The position numbers and the translations under genes are program-made. A stretch of 64,000 nucleotides of DNA from Stereum hirsutum FP-91666 SS1. Its lineage: Eukaryota > Basidiomycota > Agaricomycetes > Russulales > Stereaceae. Shown here piece after piece: positions 34,859 through 44,185 of this stretch; the stretch's first letter is position 1, and each line of letters begins with the position of its first letter. The notes below the pieces were generated by a model. That model made no database searches and was not told the DNA's origin. It worked only from the letters and a program-made list of their open reading frames with translations. The stretch lies in assembly GCF_000264905.1 (NCBI RefSeq), contig NW_006763132.1, positions 410,237 to 474,236 on the forward strand, in the 5' to 3' direction.

Positions 34859-34953
34859 CCTCTGATAGCTCAAACGGTAGAGCGCTCAGTAACTGTGCCA
34901 GTGCATGACCCGCTAAAATCTCAGAGATGCTGGTTCGGGTCCAGCTCAGAGGA
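34859..34953 (+). tRNA. tRNA-Tyr-like unit P2 with compensated acceptor
   Basis: Acceptor CCTCTGA/TCAGAGG: a C-G pair of the other units has become T-A on both sides, a true compensatory change. T arm GCTGG/CCAGC, A73. Anticodon stem CTCAG/CTCAG has a central mismatch; insert about 30 nt, no GTA. T4 tract downstream. Confidence 0.72.
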
Positions 34954-35196
34954 TGCAAATTTTCCACAGTACTCTTTTCTTTGTCTCTGCTAAGGGTCCA
35001 TGGCCACGCCTCTTGATGAGCAGTGACCAGACGCATCCCTGTATGATGCAGATCAGTGTACATAGAAGAGATGCCGTCCATGGATCTTATCGAAACTTTG
35101 AGCCAGTTGCGACTTGCTAATGGAGTCGACAAAGGACTCGGCGCGAGACAAAGGTGAAAACCGGATAAGGCCACAATCCTCTCTTCCTTGCTATGA

Positions 35197-35295
35197 CCTC
35201 CGATAGCTCGATTGGTAGAGCGCTAAGCAGCCGTTGTTAGTCTCCAAATGGCAATTAGAAGCTCAGAGATGCTGGTTCGAATCCAGCTTGGAGGA
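35197..35295 (+). tRNA. tRNA-Tyr-like unit P3
   Basis: Acceptor CCTCCGA/TTGGAGG (one wobble), A73, anticodon stem CTAAG/CTCAG with central mismatch, insert about 34 nt without GTA. Insert is nearly the same as in P5. Conserved CTATGA immediately upstream. Confidence 0.72.
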
Positions 35296-35554
35296 TGGAG
35301 TTGGTGTTCCGTCAGAATTCTTTTGTTTGTGTCTTCTCGGCTAAGGAACCTTGACCACGCCTCTTGATGAGCAGTGACCAGACTTTTTCTATTATTCAGG
35401 TCAGTATAGACGAGGCATATCCCCGGTTTTGAAACTGAGCCACTGCTACCCGTTCTGGCTTGCCAATAAAGTCAACAAAGGACACGGTACAAGACAAAGG
35501 TGAGCAACTCACAAATGCCCGGACAAGTCCGCAAAGTTCTCTGTCTTGCTATGA

Positions 35555-35650
35555 CCTCCGATAGCTCAATTGGTAGAGCGCTCAGTTACTCTAATTGTCG
35601 TTCAGGTAGATAATATCTAAGAGATGCTGGTTCGAATCCAGCTCGGAGGA
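35555..35650 (+). tRNA. tRNA-Tyr-like unit P4
   Basis: Acceptor CCTCCGA/TCGGAGG, A73, stem CTCAG/CTAAG with central mismatch, insert about 31 nt beginning TTACT. T5 about 24 bp downstream. Confidence 0.73.
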
Positions 35651-35889
35651 TGGACAATCTGAGACAGAACTATTTTTCGTGTATCTTCTCGGCTAAGCAC
35701 CGTGATATATATGGACAGTGACGAGTCCTTGCATCATGCAAGTCAGCGTAGACTAGTCCACGTCTTCGGTTCTCAGTCTACGTGAGCCACTGGAGCCCGT
35801 TGCGACTTGCCAATGGAATCGACAAAGGACACGGCGCGAGATAAAGGTGGAAACCGGATAAGGCCACAATCTTCTCTTCTTTGCTATGA

Positions 35890-35988
35890 CCTCCGAAAGC
35901 TCAATTGGTAGAGCGCTAAGCTACCGTTGTTAGTGTCCAAATGGCAATTAGAAGCTCAGAGATGCTGGTTCGAATCCAGCTCGGAGGA
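35890..35988 (+). tRNA. tRNA-Tyr-like unit P5
   Basis: Acceptor CCTCCGA/TCGGAGG but AA at positions 8-9 (T8 lost). Stem CTAAG/CTCAG, insert about 34 nt shared with P3. T5 about 23 bp downstream. Confidence 0.7.
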
Positions 35989-36246
35989 TAGAGGAGACAT
36001 CAATGTTTTTCATGTATCTCCTCGGCTAAGGAACCGTGACCACGTCTCTAGATGAACATTGGCCAGAGTTCTTGTATTATGTGGGCCAGCATCGGTACAT
36101 AGTATGCCATCTGCTGTTTTGGCCTCCACCAGTACCCGTTTCGACTTGCCAATGACGTTTGCGCCGACAATGGACCATGCGCAACACAAAGGTGATCAAC
36201 TCTCAAAAGCGCGGACAAGGCCGCAAACATATCCACCTTGCTATGA

Positions 36247-36346
36247 CCTCCGATAGCTCAATTGGTAGAGCGCTCAGTTACTGTGCTTTGTGTCAAAGAT
36301 ATCAGTTCATAGCCAAGATATGCTGGTTCGAATCCAGCTCGGAGGA
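36247..36346 (+). tRNA. tRNA-Tyr-like unit P6
   Basis: Acceptor CCTCCGA/TCGGAGG, A73, first stem strand CTCAG as in P4, weak 3' strand CCAAG, insert about 35 nt beginning TTACTGTG. TTTTCTTTTGTTTT downstream. Confidence 0.7.
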
Positions 36347-36669
36347 TAAATGCCTCCCTATGCTTTTCTTTTGTTTTGATCCATCTGAACGCGCACAGTT
36401 CCAAGCAGGTTTCAGGCCTTTTAGCAACTCAAGCAAGATTCTTATGAAGGAATTGTATGCTCATCATGTAAAAATCTGACCCCAACGGAACACCACAAGA
36501 GTTCGAATAAATTGAATGCTCACTGATCACTGGTCAAGGTTCATTCGGTATGTCAATTGTGGCGGTGGCGACCACAAGGAACGACGCGGAGATTTCCGTT
36601 ACGCCACCGACGAACAAAGGAGTAGACAGAGGAGGACATCCTGACGACCAAGTAGTCCATACATATAAC

Positions 36670-36765
36670 TCTCTGATAGCTCAACGGTAGAGCTCTCAAT
36701 GTACAGTATGTCGATGACAGTATCTACACAGTCGAGAGATGTTGGTTCGACTCCAACTCGGAGAA
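36670..36765 (+). tRNA. tRNA-like unit P7 with compensated T stem
   Basis: Acceptor TCTCTGA/TCGGAGA (T1-A72). T stem GTTGG/CCAAC differs from the GCTGG/CCAGC of other units on both strands, a compensatory change shared with P11. The anticodon arm begins TCTCAATGTACAG and ends TCGAGAGAT, with TCTC/GAGA pairing; here ATGTAC can be read as T33-GTA if the stem is shifted one base. Confidence 0.65.
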
Positions 36766-36997
36766 CTAATTTGCCCTCATAGCTTTGGCAATGTTTTTGC
36801 ATGGTTATATGGTTATACAGCCTTCGCAGCTACCATCTTTTGCCACCGGGCGTGCGCGATTGATAGTAGAAAAAGCAAAGAGGCCGAGTAGCGATAGTGC
36901 GGATCAAAGCTGGACATCACGCCGGTCACCGCCAATAGCTCATAAAAGAGCGCAGACACTAACAAAGGACTACCAACAACCATCCCCTACATACAAT

Positions 36998-37104
36998 CCT
37001 CCGATAGCTCAACGGTAGAGCGGTGCACAATTATACATCGTAATTGTTGAGCGAGGATCTTCGAAACATGCATAAAGATGCTGGTTCGATTCCAGCTCGG
37101 AGGA
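36998..37104 (+). tRNA. tRNA-Tyr-like unit P8
   Basis: Acceptor CCTCCGA/TCGGAGG, A73, short D loop AACGGTA. Anticodon stem is GTGCA/TGCAT, a different but still pairing stem from the CTGGG/CCCAG type, with an insert of about 41 nt. T6 about 20 bp downstream. Confidence 0.72.
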
Positions 37105-37409
37105 CTGGGACTGGATAGTAGTTTTTTGTTATTTATTTGGTGCAAGGTGATGACGATCTGTCTGTAGTAAAAGGGTTGTTTTTCTTCCCGTCATCGACGA
37201 TATATCTGTGCTGACAAGCAACCGCCTCGGGCGAGCGAGTGCGCCAGTGGCAGTCACGACGATCCGAGTCGTGTCGATGTGCCAGGTGACTCCATTCGCC
37301 GAAACAAAGCAAGCCACGAACAATGAAACCCATATGCGCAGCAGTCAGGCAACACAAAGCGGGTGAGCCTCACCTCCTCCAAATCAGCGCATGAAGCAGT
37401 CCAAGTAAG

Positions 37410-37514
37410 CTTCCGATAGCTCAACGGTAGAGCAGTGCATCATTATAACATCGTACTGGACACAGGATCTTCGACACATGCACAACGATGCTGGTTCGAC
37501 TCCAGCTCGGAGGA
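37410..37514 (+). tRNA. tRNA-Tyr-like unit P9
   Basis: Acceptor CTTCCGA/TCGGAGG (one wobble), A73, perfect anticodon stem GTGCA/TGCAC, insert about 39 nt (TCATTATAAC...). TTTTGTTTTT downstream. Confidence 0.72.
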
Positions 37515-37803
37515 ATGCATATTCATCTCGTGCTATTTTGTTTTTGATGTATAGTCAGTAATATTTTTTTTTCATCTCTGAAGGGTCGCTTCACCTCCCA
37601 TCGTAGACGATTGGTATGTGCTAACAAGCTATCGCCTCGGACGAGCGAGTGAGCGAGTGAGTCCCAGTCGATGTCCCGGTAGACTCCAGTCACAGGAACA
37701 AAGCAAGCCACGAGCAATGAAAAACGTATGCTCAGCAGTCAGGCAACGCAAAGCATGTGAGCCTCACCTGCTCCAAATCAACGCATGAAGCAGTCCAAGT
37801 AAG

Positions 37804-37908
37804 CTTCCGATAGCTCAACGGTAGAGCAGTGCATCATTATAACATCGTACTGGACACAGGATCTTCAACACATGCACAAAGATGCTGGTTCGACTCCAGC
37901 TCGGAGGG
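37804..37908 (+). tRNA. tRNA-Tyr-like unit P10, near copy of P9
   Basis: Same stems and insert as P9 with very few differences; position 73 is G. Upstream 60 bp are also nearly identical to P9, so the pair arose by a recent unit duplication. Confidence 0.72.
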
Positions 37909-38203
37909 CTGATAGAGTATGGTGTCATTTTGTGACTTTTTGGTTTTTGATGCAAGGCCAATGCTACTCTTTTTATCGCCAATATGTCGCTTCTCTTCCC
38001 GTGGTCTGAATCGACGATGAATATGTGTCGACAAGCTGTCGTCTCGGATAAGTGAGCGAGCCGGTGACAGCCAACTCTACCCAGACAGACTCCAATCCCC
38101 GAGACAAAGCAAGCCACGAATAATGAAAACCGCACCGGCCATGTAACGAAAGACATGTGAGCCTCACCTCCTCTAGATAAACGCATGAAAGAGTCAGAGA
38201 AAG

Positions 38204-38305
38204 CCTCCGATAGCTCAATGGTAGAGCGCCTGATGTATGTTGGCTGAGCGACCGTATCTACACATGTACAGTCGAGAGATGTTGGTTCGATTCCAACTCG
38301 GAGGA
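38204..38305 (+). tRNA. tRNA-like unit P11
   Basis: Acceptor CCTCCGA/TCGGAGG, A73, T stem GTTGG/CCAAC as in P7. The anticodon arm (GCCTGATGTATG...TCGAGAGAT) shares its end with P7. ATGTAT gives a possible T33-GTA, but the flanking stem does not pair well. Confidence 0.65.
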
Positions 38306-38536
38306 CTAGGATGGAATTCATCCCCCTTTTACATATTTTACACCTTGACAATGCATCATTGTTTTGCAGGCTAACGCACAGCAAGGAGGTAAGCCATGGG
38401 TGAGATGATTGAGTCCGGACATGGGATGAACGAGTATAAACCATGATCATAGACTCGTTTCATATCTCCTTATTCCGAGTCGCCTGTTGTCCGATACACA
38501 CAGCTAAAACGCAAAGACGCACCGATATGATTCGGA

Positions 38537-38637
38537 GCTCCGATAGCTCAACAGGAAGAGTGACTGAGAATATATCTCGTGGGAGCCCTACGTAGGGTGT
38601 CTTCTTAGTGACGCAGGTTCGAATCCCGCTCGGAGCC
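38537..38637 (+). tRNA. tRNA-like unit P12, G1-C72 type
   Basis: Acceptor GCTCCGA/TCGGAGC with discriminator C, unlike the Tyr-type C1-G72 of the rest. Anticodon stem ACTGA/TTAGT, T stem GCAGG/CCCGC with one mismatch. T5 about 26 bp downstream. Last unit of the array; identity unknown. Confidence 0.55.
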
Positions 38638-39225
38638 TGGGAAGTAGTAAAAAACCCCTTTTTGACGTCCTTAAGGATATGTCAGCAATATAACAAAGGA
38701 GATTCAGCAGCCACAGCAGCCACAGCAGTAAAGAGACATATGATACGCAGGAGTTCAGAGTTCGTTTTGACCCGCGTTGATTGGTCCGAGTTGTTGAGAG
38801 AACCACAGCATCTGCGCCTGACGCGAAAGAGCTCTGCGAACACGAGCCTAAATTGCCTAGTATCTCAGCTAGTGTACAAATGAAGAGACTTCTGTAGCAG
38901 CAGTCCGCTGTAGGTTGGTGTAAGTAGTATGCCCTTCAAGCAGCAAGGTGGAAGTCTGAAGCAAAGAGTGGTTCCGGCGAAGAGGCTCGAGGGGTGCGGG
39001 ATGATCGATGAACCGTGAGCCGAAAGTCTGGCGCAGTAGACGATGGGTTGCGCTACTATCAGTGGCCCAAGCCAATCTACCCGTCGTTCTTTGCTCACCC
39101 AGCCCAGGATTGTTCATGAGACTAGACTCTAAACACGGTTCCGGATATGATACACCTTTAAAATACGAGACATCGTCTACCCATCAACCCATCAAGCCTC
39201 CTCACAACCTCACAACACATCTAAT
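38638..39225. other. Intergenic right of the tRNA-like array
   Basis: Holds a short CAGCAGCCA microsatellite near 38706-38728 and one more aacaaaggA motif. No gene recognised. Confidence 0.4.
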
Positions 39226-40590
39226 CTAAACCTTCTTCCCATCCAAATCCGTATAAAACTCGTACCCAAAGCTCTTCGACGGATCATTAAACCTCAACTT
39301 CTTATCCAGCCCATCAATCTTCTTGATCTCTTCAGGCTCAAGCTTGAAATCGCCGGCGAGGTTCGCTGCGAGACGTTCGGGCGATTTGGATTTGGGGATG
39401 ACGACGTGGCCTTTGGCGATGGACCATGCTGATGAGAGGACATGCGTAAGCATCAATTTTTGTTCGTAGTGAAAGGACATGGATGCAAGGCGAAGGCAAA
39501 GTCGAGGGAAAAGAGGGTAGGTGGAGGCAAGGCAAAGGACGTACCAAGGGCCGTTTGTGCGCCATTCTTCCCATACTTCTTTCCGATCTCGACGAGCACG
39601 GGCTCGTCCATCAATTTCCCCATATTCTTGCCCTTGTCGTAGATCTCGTTTTGGTTCCCGAAGGGCGAGTAGCAGGTGACGATTATGCCTTTGGATTGGT
39701 TGTACTTGCTAAACTCATTCTGTTGCAGCCTAATACACCAACATACGCGCAATCGTGATTAAGAATCGGGACAAGAGGATGGCCACAGGGAGGACATTGA
39801 GACAGATGAGAAGGAACGAACCATGGGTGAAGCTCGAACTGATGTGCGGCGGGAACGACGTCACATTCGTTCAAAATACGGTCGAGCTCTTTCTTCGAGA
39901 AGTTAGAGATACCGATGGCTTTGGCCTTGCCGGTCTTGAGAAGGGCTTCCATTGCCTTATAGGTCTGCAGAGGCGGTCAACATCAACATCATCGCGAGCT
40001 AGACAATAGGGACAGAAGAGGAGGACGAACGTCGACATAGTCTGTCTTCTCAGTCAGCATCTTGCCATTCGAATCCTTCGGCATCAGGGAGTCGCCACTC
40101 TTAAACGCTGAGGGCCTACATACATCATATTCACATTCAATTAAGTACGGGCTGCTCGCAATAGCGAAAGACAAAGACAGTTTGCGCACCAGTGCATGAG
40201 GTATAAGTCAACATAGTCGACCCTAAGGTCTTTCAGCGAAGCATCAAGCGCAGGCTCGACATCCTTCGGCGCATGCGAGTTGTTCCATAGCTTCGTGGTG
40301 ATGAAGAGTTCTTCCCTCGGGATCTTGGACTCACGGATGGCTTTGCCAATCGCAGGCTCCGTACCGTAAATGCGAGCCGTATCGATATGACGATATCCCG
40401 CCTACATTTGTCGAGAAACGCGTCAACGAAAGTTCACTGCCAATGTGGAACACGAATAGGAGTAGAGACGTACCTTAAGAGCGGCCAACACCGCCTGCTC
40501 CTGCGCGTCCACGTCTTGCCATGTCCCGAAGCCAACAGCAGGAATCGTCGCTCCGGTGTTCAACTTGTAGGTCGTATGCTGAGTCGCCAT
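39226..40590 (-). CDS. Aldo-keto reductase family protein
   Basis: About six exons on minus. From the ATG at 40590: [20 protein letters not shown], then GFGTWQ, the catalytic [14 protein letters not shown] (Asp and Tyr), TTKLWNN (Lys), DLYLMHW (His), [16 protein letters not shown], and the cofactor-binding end [16 protein letters not shown]. The D-Y-K-H tetrad is complete; the layout is that of NADPH-dependent aldehyde/glycerol-type reductases of the GCY1/YPR1 kind. Role: reduction of aldehydes or ketones in the cytosol. An in-frame ATG at 40728 would add 46 Arg/Ser-rich residues resembling a mitochondrial presequence, but the TATA box ends only 8 bp before it, so transcripts probably begin after it. 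Confidence 0.9.
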
Positions 40591-40736
40591 ATTGAGAGCT
40601 CTGGAGAATGAAAAGTTCGGTAGTCGATTTCTTCGTGGATACGAGTGTAGATGAGAACAGGTATTAGTAAGAGACGTTCTCGATAAAAGTCGGGAGGATT
40701 GTGTGATTCGGAGAGTCGAGCTGGCCATGTTTGGGG

Positions 40737-40744
40737 TTTATATA
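40737..40744 (-). promoter_or_regulatory. TATA box of the aldo-keto reductase gene
   Basis: TATATAAA on minus, 147 bp upstream of the ATG at 40590 and 8 bp upstream of the alternative ATG at 40728. It favours 40590 as the main translation start. Confidence 0.65.
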
Positions 40745-41486
40745 GTGTAGGATAGGGACTGCGTCAGCGTTTGTCTGGACGTCGTCACTGTTAATGCTGG
40801 AGCATTCGCCAGAGAAATACTGTTTCCCCGTGGGTGGTTATGATGTCAGGTGCTCCGTCAGGCTTCGGGGAGGCGAGGGGGCCGATGGTCCGTCGCGTCG
40901 CCGAGCTCGTCATGCATAAACAACGAGTAAAAATTATTGCAGAATATTGAGTGAAGATCCAAAAACAATGGGACTTTCTCTGGATACAGAATTGAACAGA
41001 TCACGCAGAGGTTCGACGCGACGTTGAAAGGATCTCAACAGGATGCGCGACTTCCCCGATGACGTCACGCGTCATCGGCGGTGCCACCCAGGAGCGCTAC
41101 CCAAGTGTCGCCACATCAATGCCTCCACCATCGTTCATCCATTTTGTTGCTCTCATCTATCAGATCCTTTCCGAAACCCCTCTTGTCACACACGGACCGC
41201 TCATATATAAACGAAGGCTCAAAATCTTCCGGTATAAGCACTCAGGAGTATAAATTGAAGGCGGACTTCGAGAAAGGACCGTGAACCGGATAGCATTTGG
41301 ATAGCATGGACGTCCACAGGTAAGTCAATATCCCAAAAAAGTCCATCAAACTGCATGGCTCAGACAGAAAGCACCCTATAATTATGGAACAGTATGCAAC
41401 TTGTTCTTTACCTCGTTCTCCTGCAGGGCAATCAGCGTAGTCTCTCTTCAAGTGCCACGAAAATATCCTCGGTAGAATTGAGTATA
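40745..41486. other. Intergenic, no gene recognised
   Basis: Small open frames only. A palindrome-like tgacgtcacgcgtcatcgg lies near 41059 and tatataaa near 41202 on plus, without a gene to attach to. Confidence 0.4.
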
Positions 41487-42056
41487 TTCACTCGAAATCA
41501 ATACCACTGCCAGGGGGTCCTGTGAGCTCCGCGTCGTTTCTAATGTCCAAGGTCCCTGTAAGTTAAGGGATAAACAGATGTCAGCAAAGATCGGAAAGCC
41601 CGTAAACTTCTGAAACAATTAGACGAACCACCGGGCCCCGAGGACTCGAGTCTCTTGAAATCAAATATAGGCGGTCCTATGAGCTTCGCATCGTCTCTAT
41701 CTGCTATGTTCGAGATATCTATATGGTTGGAAACAAACAGATATCAGCCACACAGGGGAAAGTTCATAACTTTCAGAAACACGAACCACTCCTCTCGGAC
41801 TCCGAGTCGAGCCGCTTGAAATCGAACGTAGGTGGGCCATTGGTCTCCGCCTCGTTCCTATCAGAGATGGCCGGAGGGCCTGCAGTTTGGAGAGCAAACG
41901 TATGTCAACCGAGGTCTGAATTCATGGCTCTTAGAAGTGACAGGACAGACCTGACGGTGTGGGCGTAAAGGAAAGTGGAAGGCGAATAGTTGCGGCGTGT
42001 GCCATCTGCATCACAGCCGCACAGGAGATCAGGACCAAGAGGAACCGGGATTGCAT
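41487..42056 (-). CDS. Small secreted protein built from duplicated exons
   Basis: Four-exon gene on minus that no long open frame reveals. Exon 1 (42056-41951) gives MQSRFLLVLISCAAVMQMAH plus A, a clean signal peptide, then ATIRLPLSFTPTPS. Exon 2 (41879-41790), exon 3 (41718-41632) and exon 4 (about 41555 to 41487) each begin in phase 1. They encode related modules: NEAETNGPPTFDFKRLDSES, DDAKLIGPPIFDFKRLESSG and NDAELTGPPGSGIDFE-stop. Introns between them also resemble one another (aacagatgtcagc / aacagatatcagc), so whole exon-intron units were duplicated. The mature protein would be about 90 residues, cysteine-poor and acidic. Function unknown; secreted effector-like or pheromone-like roles are possibilities only. 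The exon 4 boundary is uncertain by a base. Confidence 0.68.
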
Positions 42057-42796
42057 TTGAGTTATGAGAAGCGTGTGTAGGAAACCTTGAGCAAGAAAGG
42101 TGATCGGGAGGATGCCAAGGGTATGAAGAGCGAGAGGATGCCAGTAAAGAGGGTGATGAAGTGCCTGCTGTATGCGTCTATTATCTTTCTTATATGCTAG
42201 AGCGTTGGTGGGTCGGGTTTCCGCTCAGGATGGCGGTGTCAACAACGACGACGGTGTATTGTTACGGACCCTCGGGCGGCCACTGGATCTCTGCTGGACA
42301 AAGACGCGGATCAGTGGGACGTACCTAAGTATACCGAAACATCACTGGAATAAAGCTCACCAATAAATATGATGTCCGACCGGTCCACTGATGGTCAGCA
42401 TTGAATTAGATCAGACAACCCGTTCTGTGCTTGGCAGGTCGAAGGAGAAACAGTCGGTGAGCAAGAGGGCATCCAGGATCAGGAATAGAAATTCGAGAGG
42501 AAAAGGACGATCATCGGACAGCCTAACGGAGAGAAAGAATGCAGGGGTGGGTCCAGGTGAACAGGAAGTTCCTCACGAAACAGCCGCAGTGCCGCAAAGT
42601 ATTCCAGAGATTGTAGTAGCCCGCTGTAACTGAACAATAAACAGCGCCACACACACTTATTCGGACAGACCACTGGCAGTAAAAGAGTAGAAAATCGTCA
42701 ATAAGATGTCCAAACAAAAATACAATGTCCAAGTCCATCACAGTTCACCCCGACCATAGTCCCATGAATAGCTGGAAATCTGCGACCTCATACAGC
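42057..42796. other. Intergenic, no gene recognised
   Basis: 740 bp between two minus-strand genes. Promoter of the small secreted protein lies at the left; no clear TATA box. Confidence 0.4.
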
Positions 42797-44185
42797 TCAG
42801 ATATCAATCCACTGCCCCGTCCTCTTCCCTGCAACACGCGAACGAATATACCTCTTCACCGGCGCCCTAACAGTAGCCTTCCCCTTCGCCGTTTTCGAAC
42901 CGACGGTTGCCGCATCAATACTAGCAGTCGCGGAGGAGGACGCCAAGTTCGACGAAGAAGCAGGGTCTGCGATCGATGAGTCGGTAGTATTACCCCCCGT
43001 CGAGGATTCTGTGGTACCCGTTGAAGTCGAAGTAGAGGCGGAGGAAGCGGCGCTCGAGTCAGTGGCAGCTGTTTCCGTCGCGGTGGCAGTCGAGTTGGTA
43101 CCAGCCGCGCCAGTATCGGTCGTCCCCGCTGCCGTCGTAGAGTTGGAATCCGTTGTGCCAGTGGATGTCGTACTGGAGGCTGTGGAGTTGCCAGAGTCCG
43201 TGTTGCCGACCGCCACACAGGAACCGAAAGGGCCTGCATTAGCATCATTCCTGCATCGGACGAGACATGCGTCGCCGTTGGGTCCTCCGGTGCAGTTCAC
43301 GCCTCTGTGAACAGGATACGTATCACCATATTAGTCACAAATACGGGCCAGGAGGGACAAGGTATGATGAAAATTGGGGGAATGGTGTGAAAGGGAAGAA
43401 AATCTCACGCGGGCATCTGCGCCACAAGCGCGAAATCCGTCGCCTTCGCCTTCGAACGGCTCTTGGTACCTGGTACGTTTGTCGTGACTTCCATGTTGAC
43501 AAAATCAGCGCCGGTTCCGTCGGCGGAGCATTCACATGTGTAGGGACTAAAAGTGAAGCGAGAGGGTCATGTTGAGTTGAGAGAGGTCACGACGAATATA
43601 CCATAATATGAAAGGGACGGAAGGCGCGACGTACCCAGCACCATCACCGTTAACCTGATGGAGCGTCATGCTCACGGATCCATTTGCAGCGGGAGTGGGC
43701 AGACCAGAGGTGGCCGCAGCTACCGACACCATCACAGGTCGTGCAACATTGTCAGTACATGTATAACCAGTCACCGTAAAAAAGGATGTGGAACAGAAAA
43801 GACCTACCAGCAAGCTGCGTCGCAACGTCGTTGTTCCCACCAGCCTTCGTCCTCCCACAAACGTCCGCCTTGCCGCTATCGATCTCGTTATCCCGGATGA
43901 TACTCGTGTCTTGTTCAAAAGGTTTTGGCGTCGAGCCATCCCTAGGGGTGGAGGATATAACTCCGAATCTACACAGCACACAATAAAACAGCGTCGGGCA
44001 TCAGCGGTTTGTCAGGAAAAGGGACGGCATAGTGTACGAAAATAGGATGTTGCGAAGGGAACATACCCTTGTGAATTGACACCGTTAGCACCAGCGATGG
44101 CGGTGATGGTACCGTGTGCCAAAGTAGGCGCCACAAGAGAGGAAGCGAGAGCGACGAGGGCAACAAATGATTTTGAGAAAAACAT
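42797..44185 (-). CDS. GEgh16/MAS3-type secreted protein with Ser/Thr-rich tail
   Basis: Five exons: 44185-44067, 43968-43808, 43719-43635, 43546-43409 and 43304-42797, summing to 336 codons in one frame. Signal peptide FVALVALASSLVAPTLA, then HGTITAIAGANGVNSQ, the signature ISSTPRDGSTPKPFEQDTS, a GKADVCGRTKAGGNND segment, SMTLHQVNGDGAG, PYTCECSADGTG, VTTNVPGTKS and CTGGPNGDACLVRCRN. This matches the Egh16-like family first described around appressorium formation in pathogens but also common in saprotrophic mushrooms. The conserved N-terminal His and cysteines suggest a folded extracellular domain. The last 140 residues are a Ser/Thr/Ala linker, probably O-mannosylated, ending in a basic stretch rather than a GPI signal. 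Molecular function unknown. Confidence 0.88.

Larger units (their letters stand above)
29674..38637. repeat. Array of 20 tRNA-Tyr-like Pol III units, two divergent blocks
   Basis: Eight minus-strand units (29674-31982) and twelve plus-strand units (34497-38637), spaced roughly 250-420 bp. Each has a 7-bp acceptor stem, TA at positions 8-9, GCTC/GAGC D stem, an A box like TAGCTCAATTGG, a T arm with B box GGTTCGANTCC, and an oligo(T) tract downstream. Most have C1-G72 and A73, the eukaryotic tRNA-Tyr signature. In place of the 7-nt anticodon loop each unit has variable sequence; it runs about 28-51 nt in those where the stem could be delimited. Upstream of nearly every unit is ACAAAGG or a close variant on the plus strand, whichever way the tRNA points. 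Adjacent units 30972-31064 and 31308-31400 differ by one base, showing recent unequal exchange. Confidence 0.85.

Noticed and set aside
29674..38637. tRNA-like units as a tRNA-derived SINE family
   Set aside because: Each unit has a complete 3' acceptor strand and Pol III terminator, with no tRNA-unrelated body, A-rich tail or target duplications. Units are clustered in tandem rather than dispersed.
43011..43310. Val/Glu-rich plus frame as a gene
   Set aside because: It is the antisense of the Ser/Thr-rich tail of the GEgh16-type protein.
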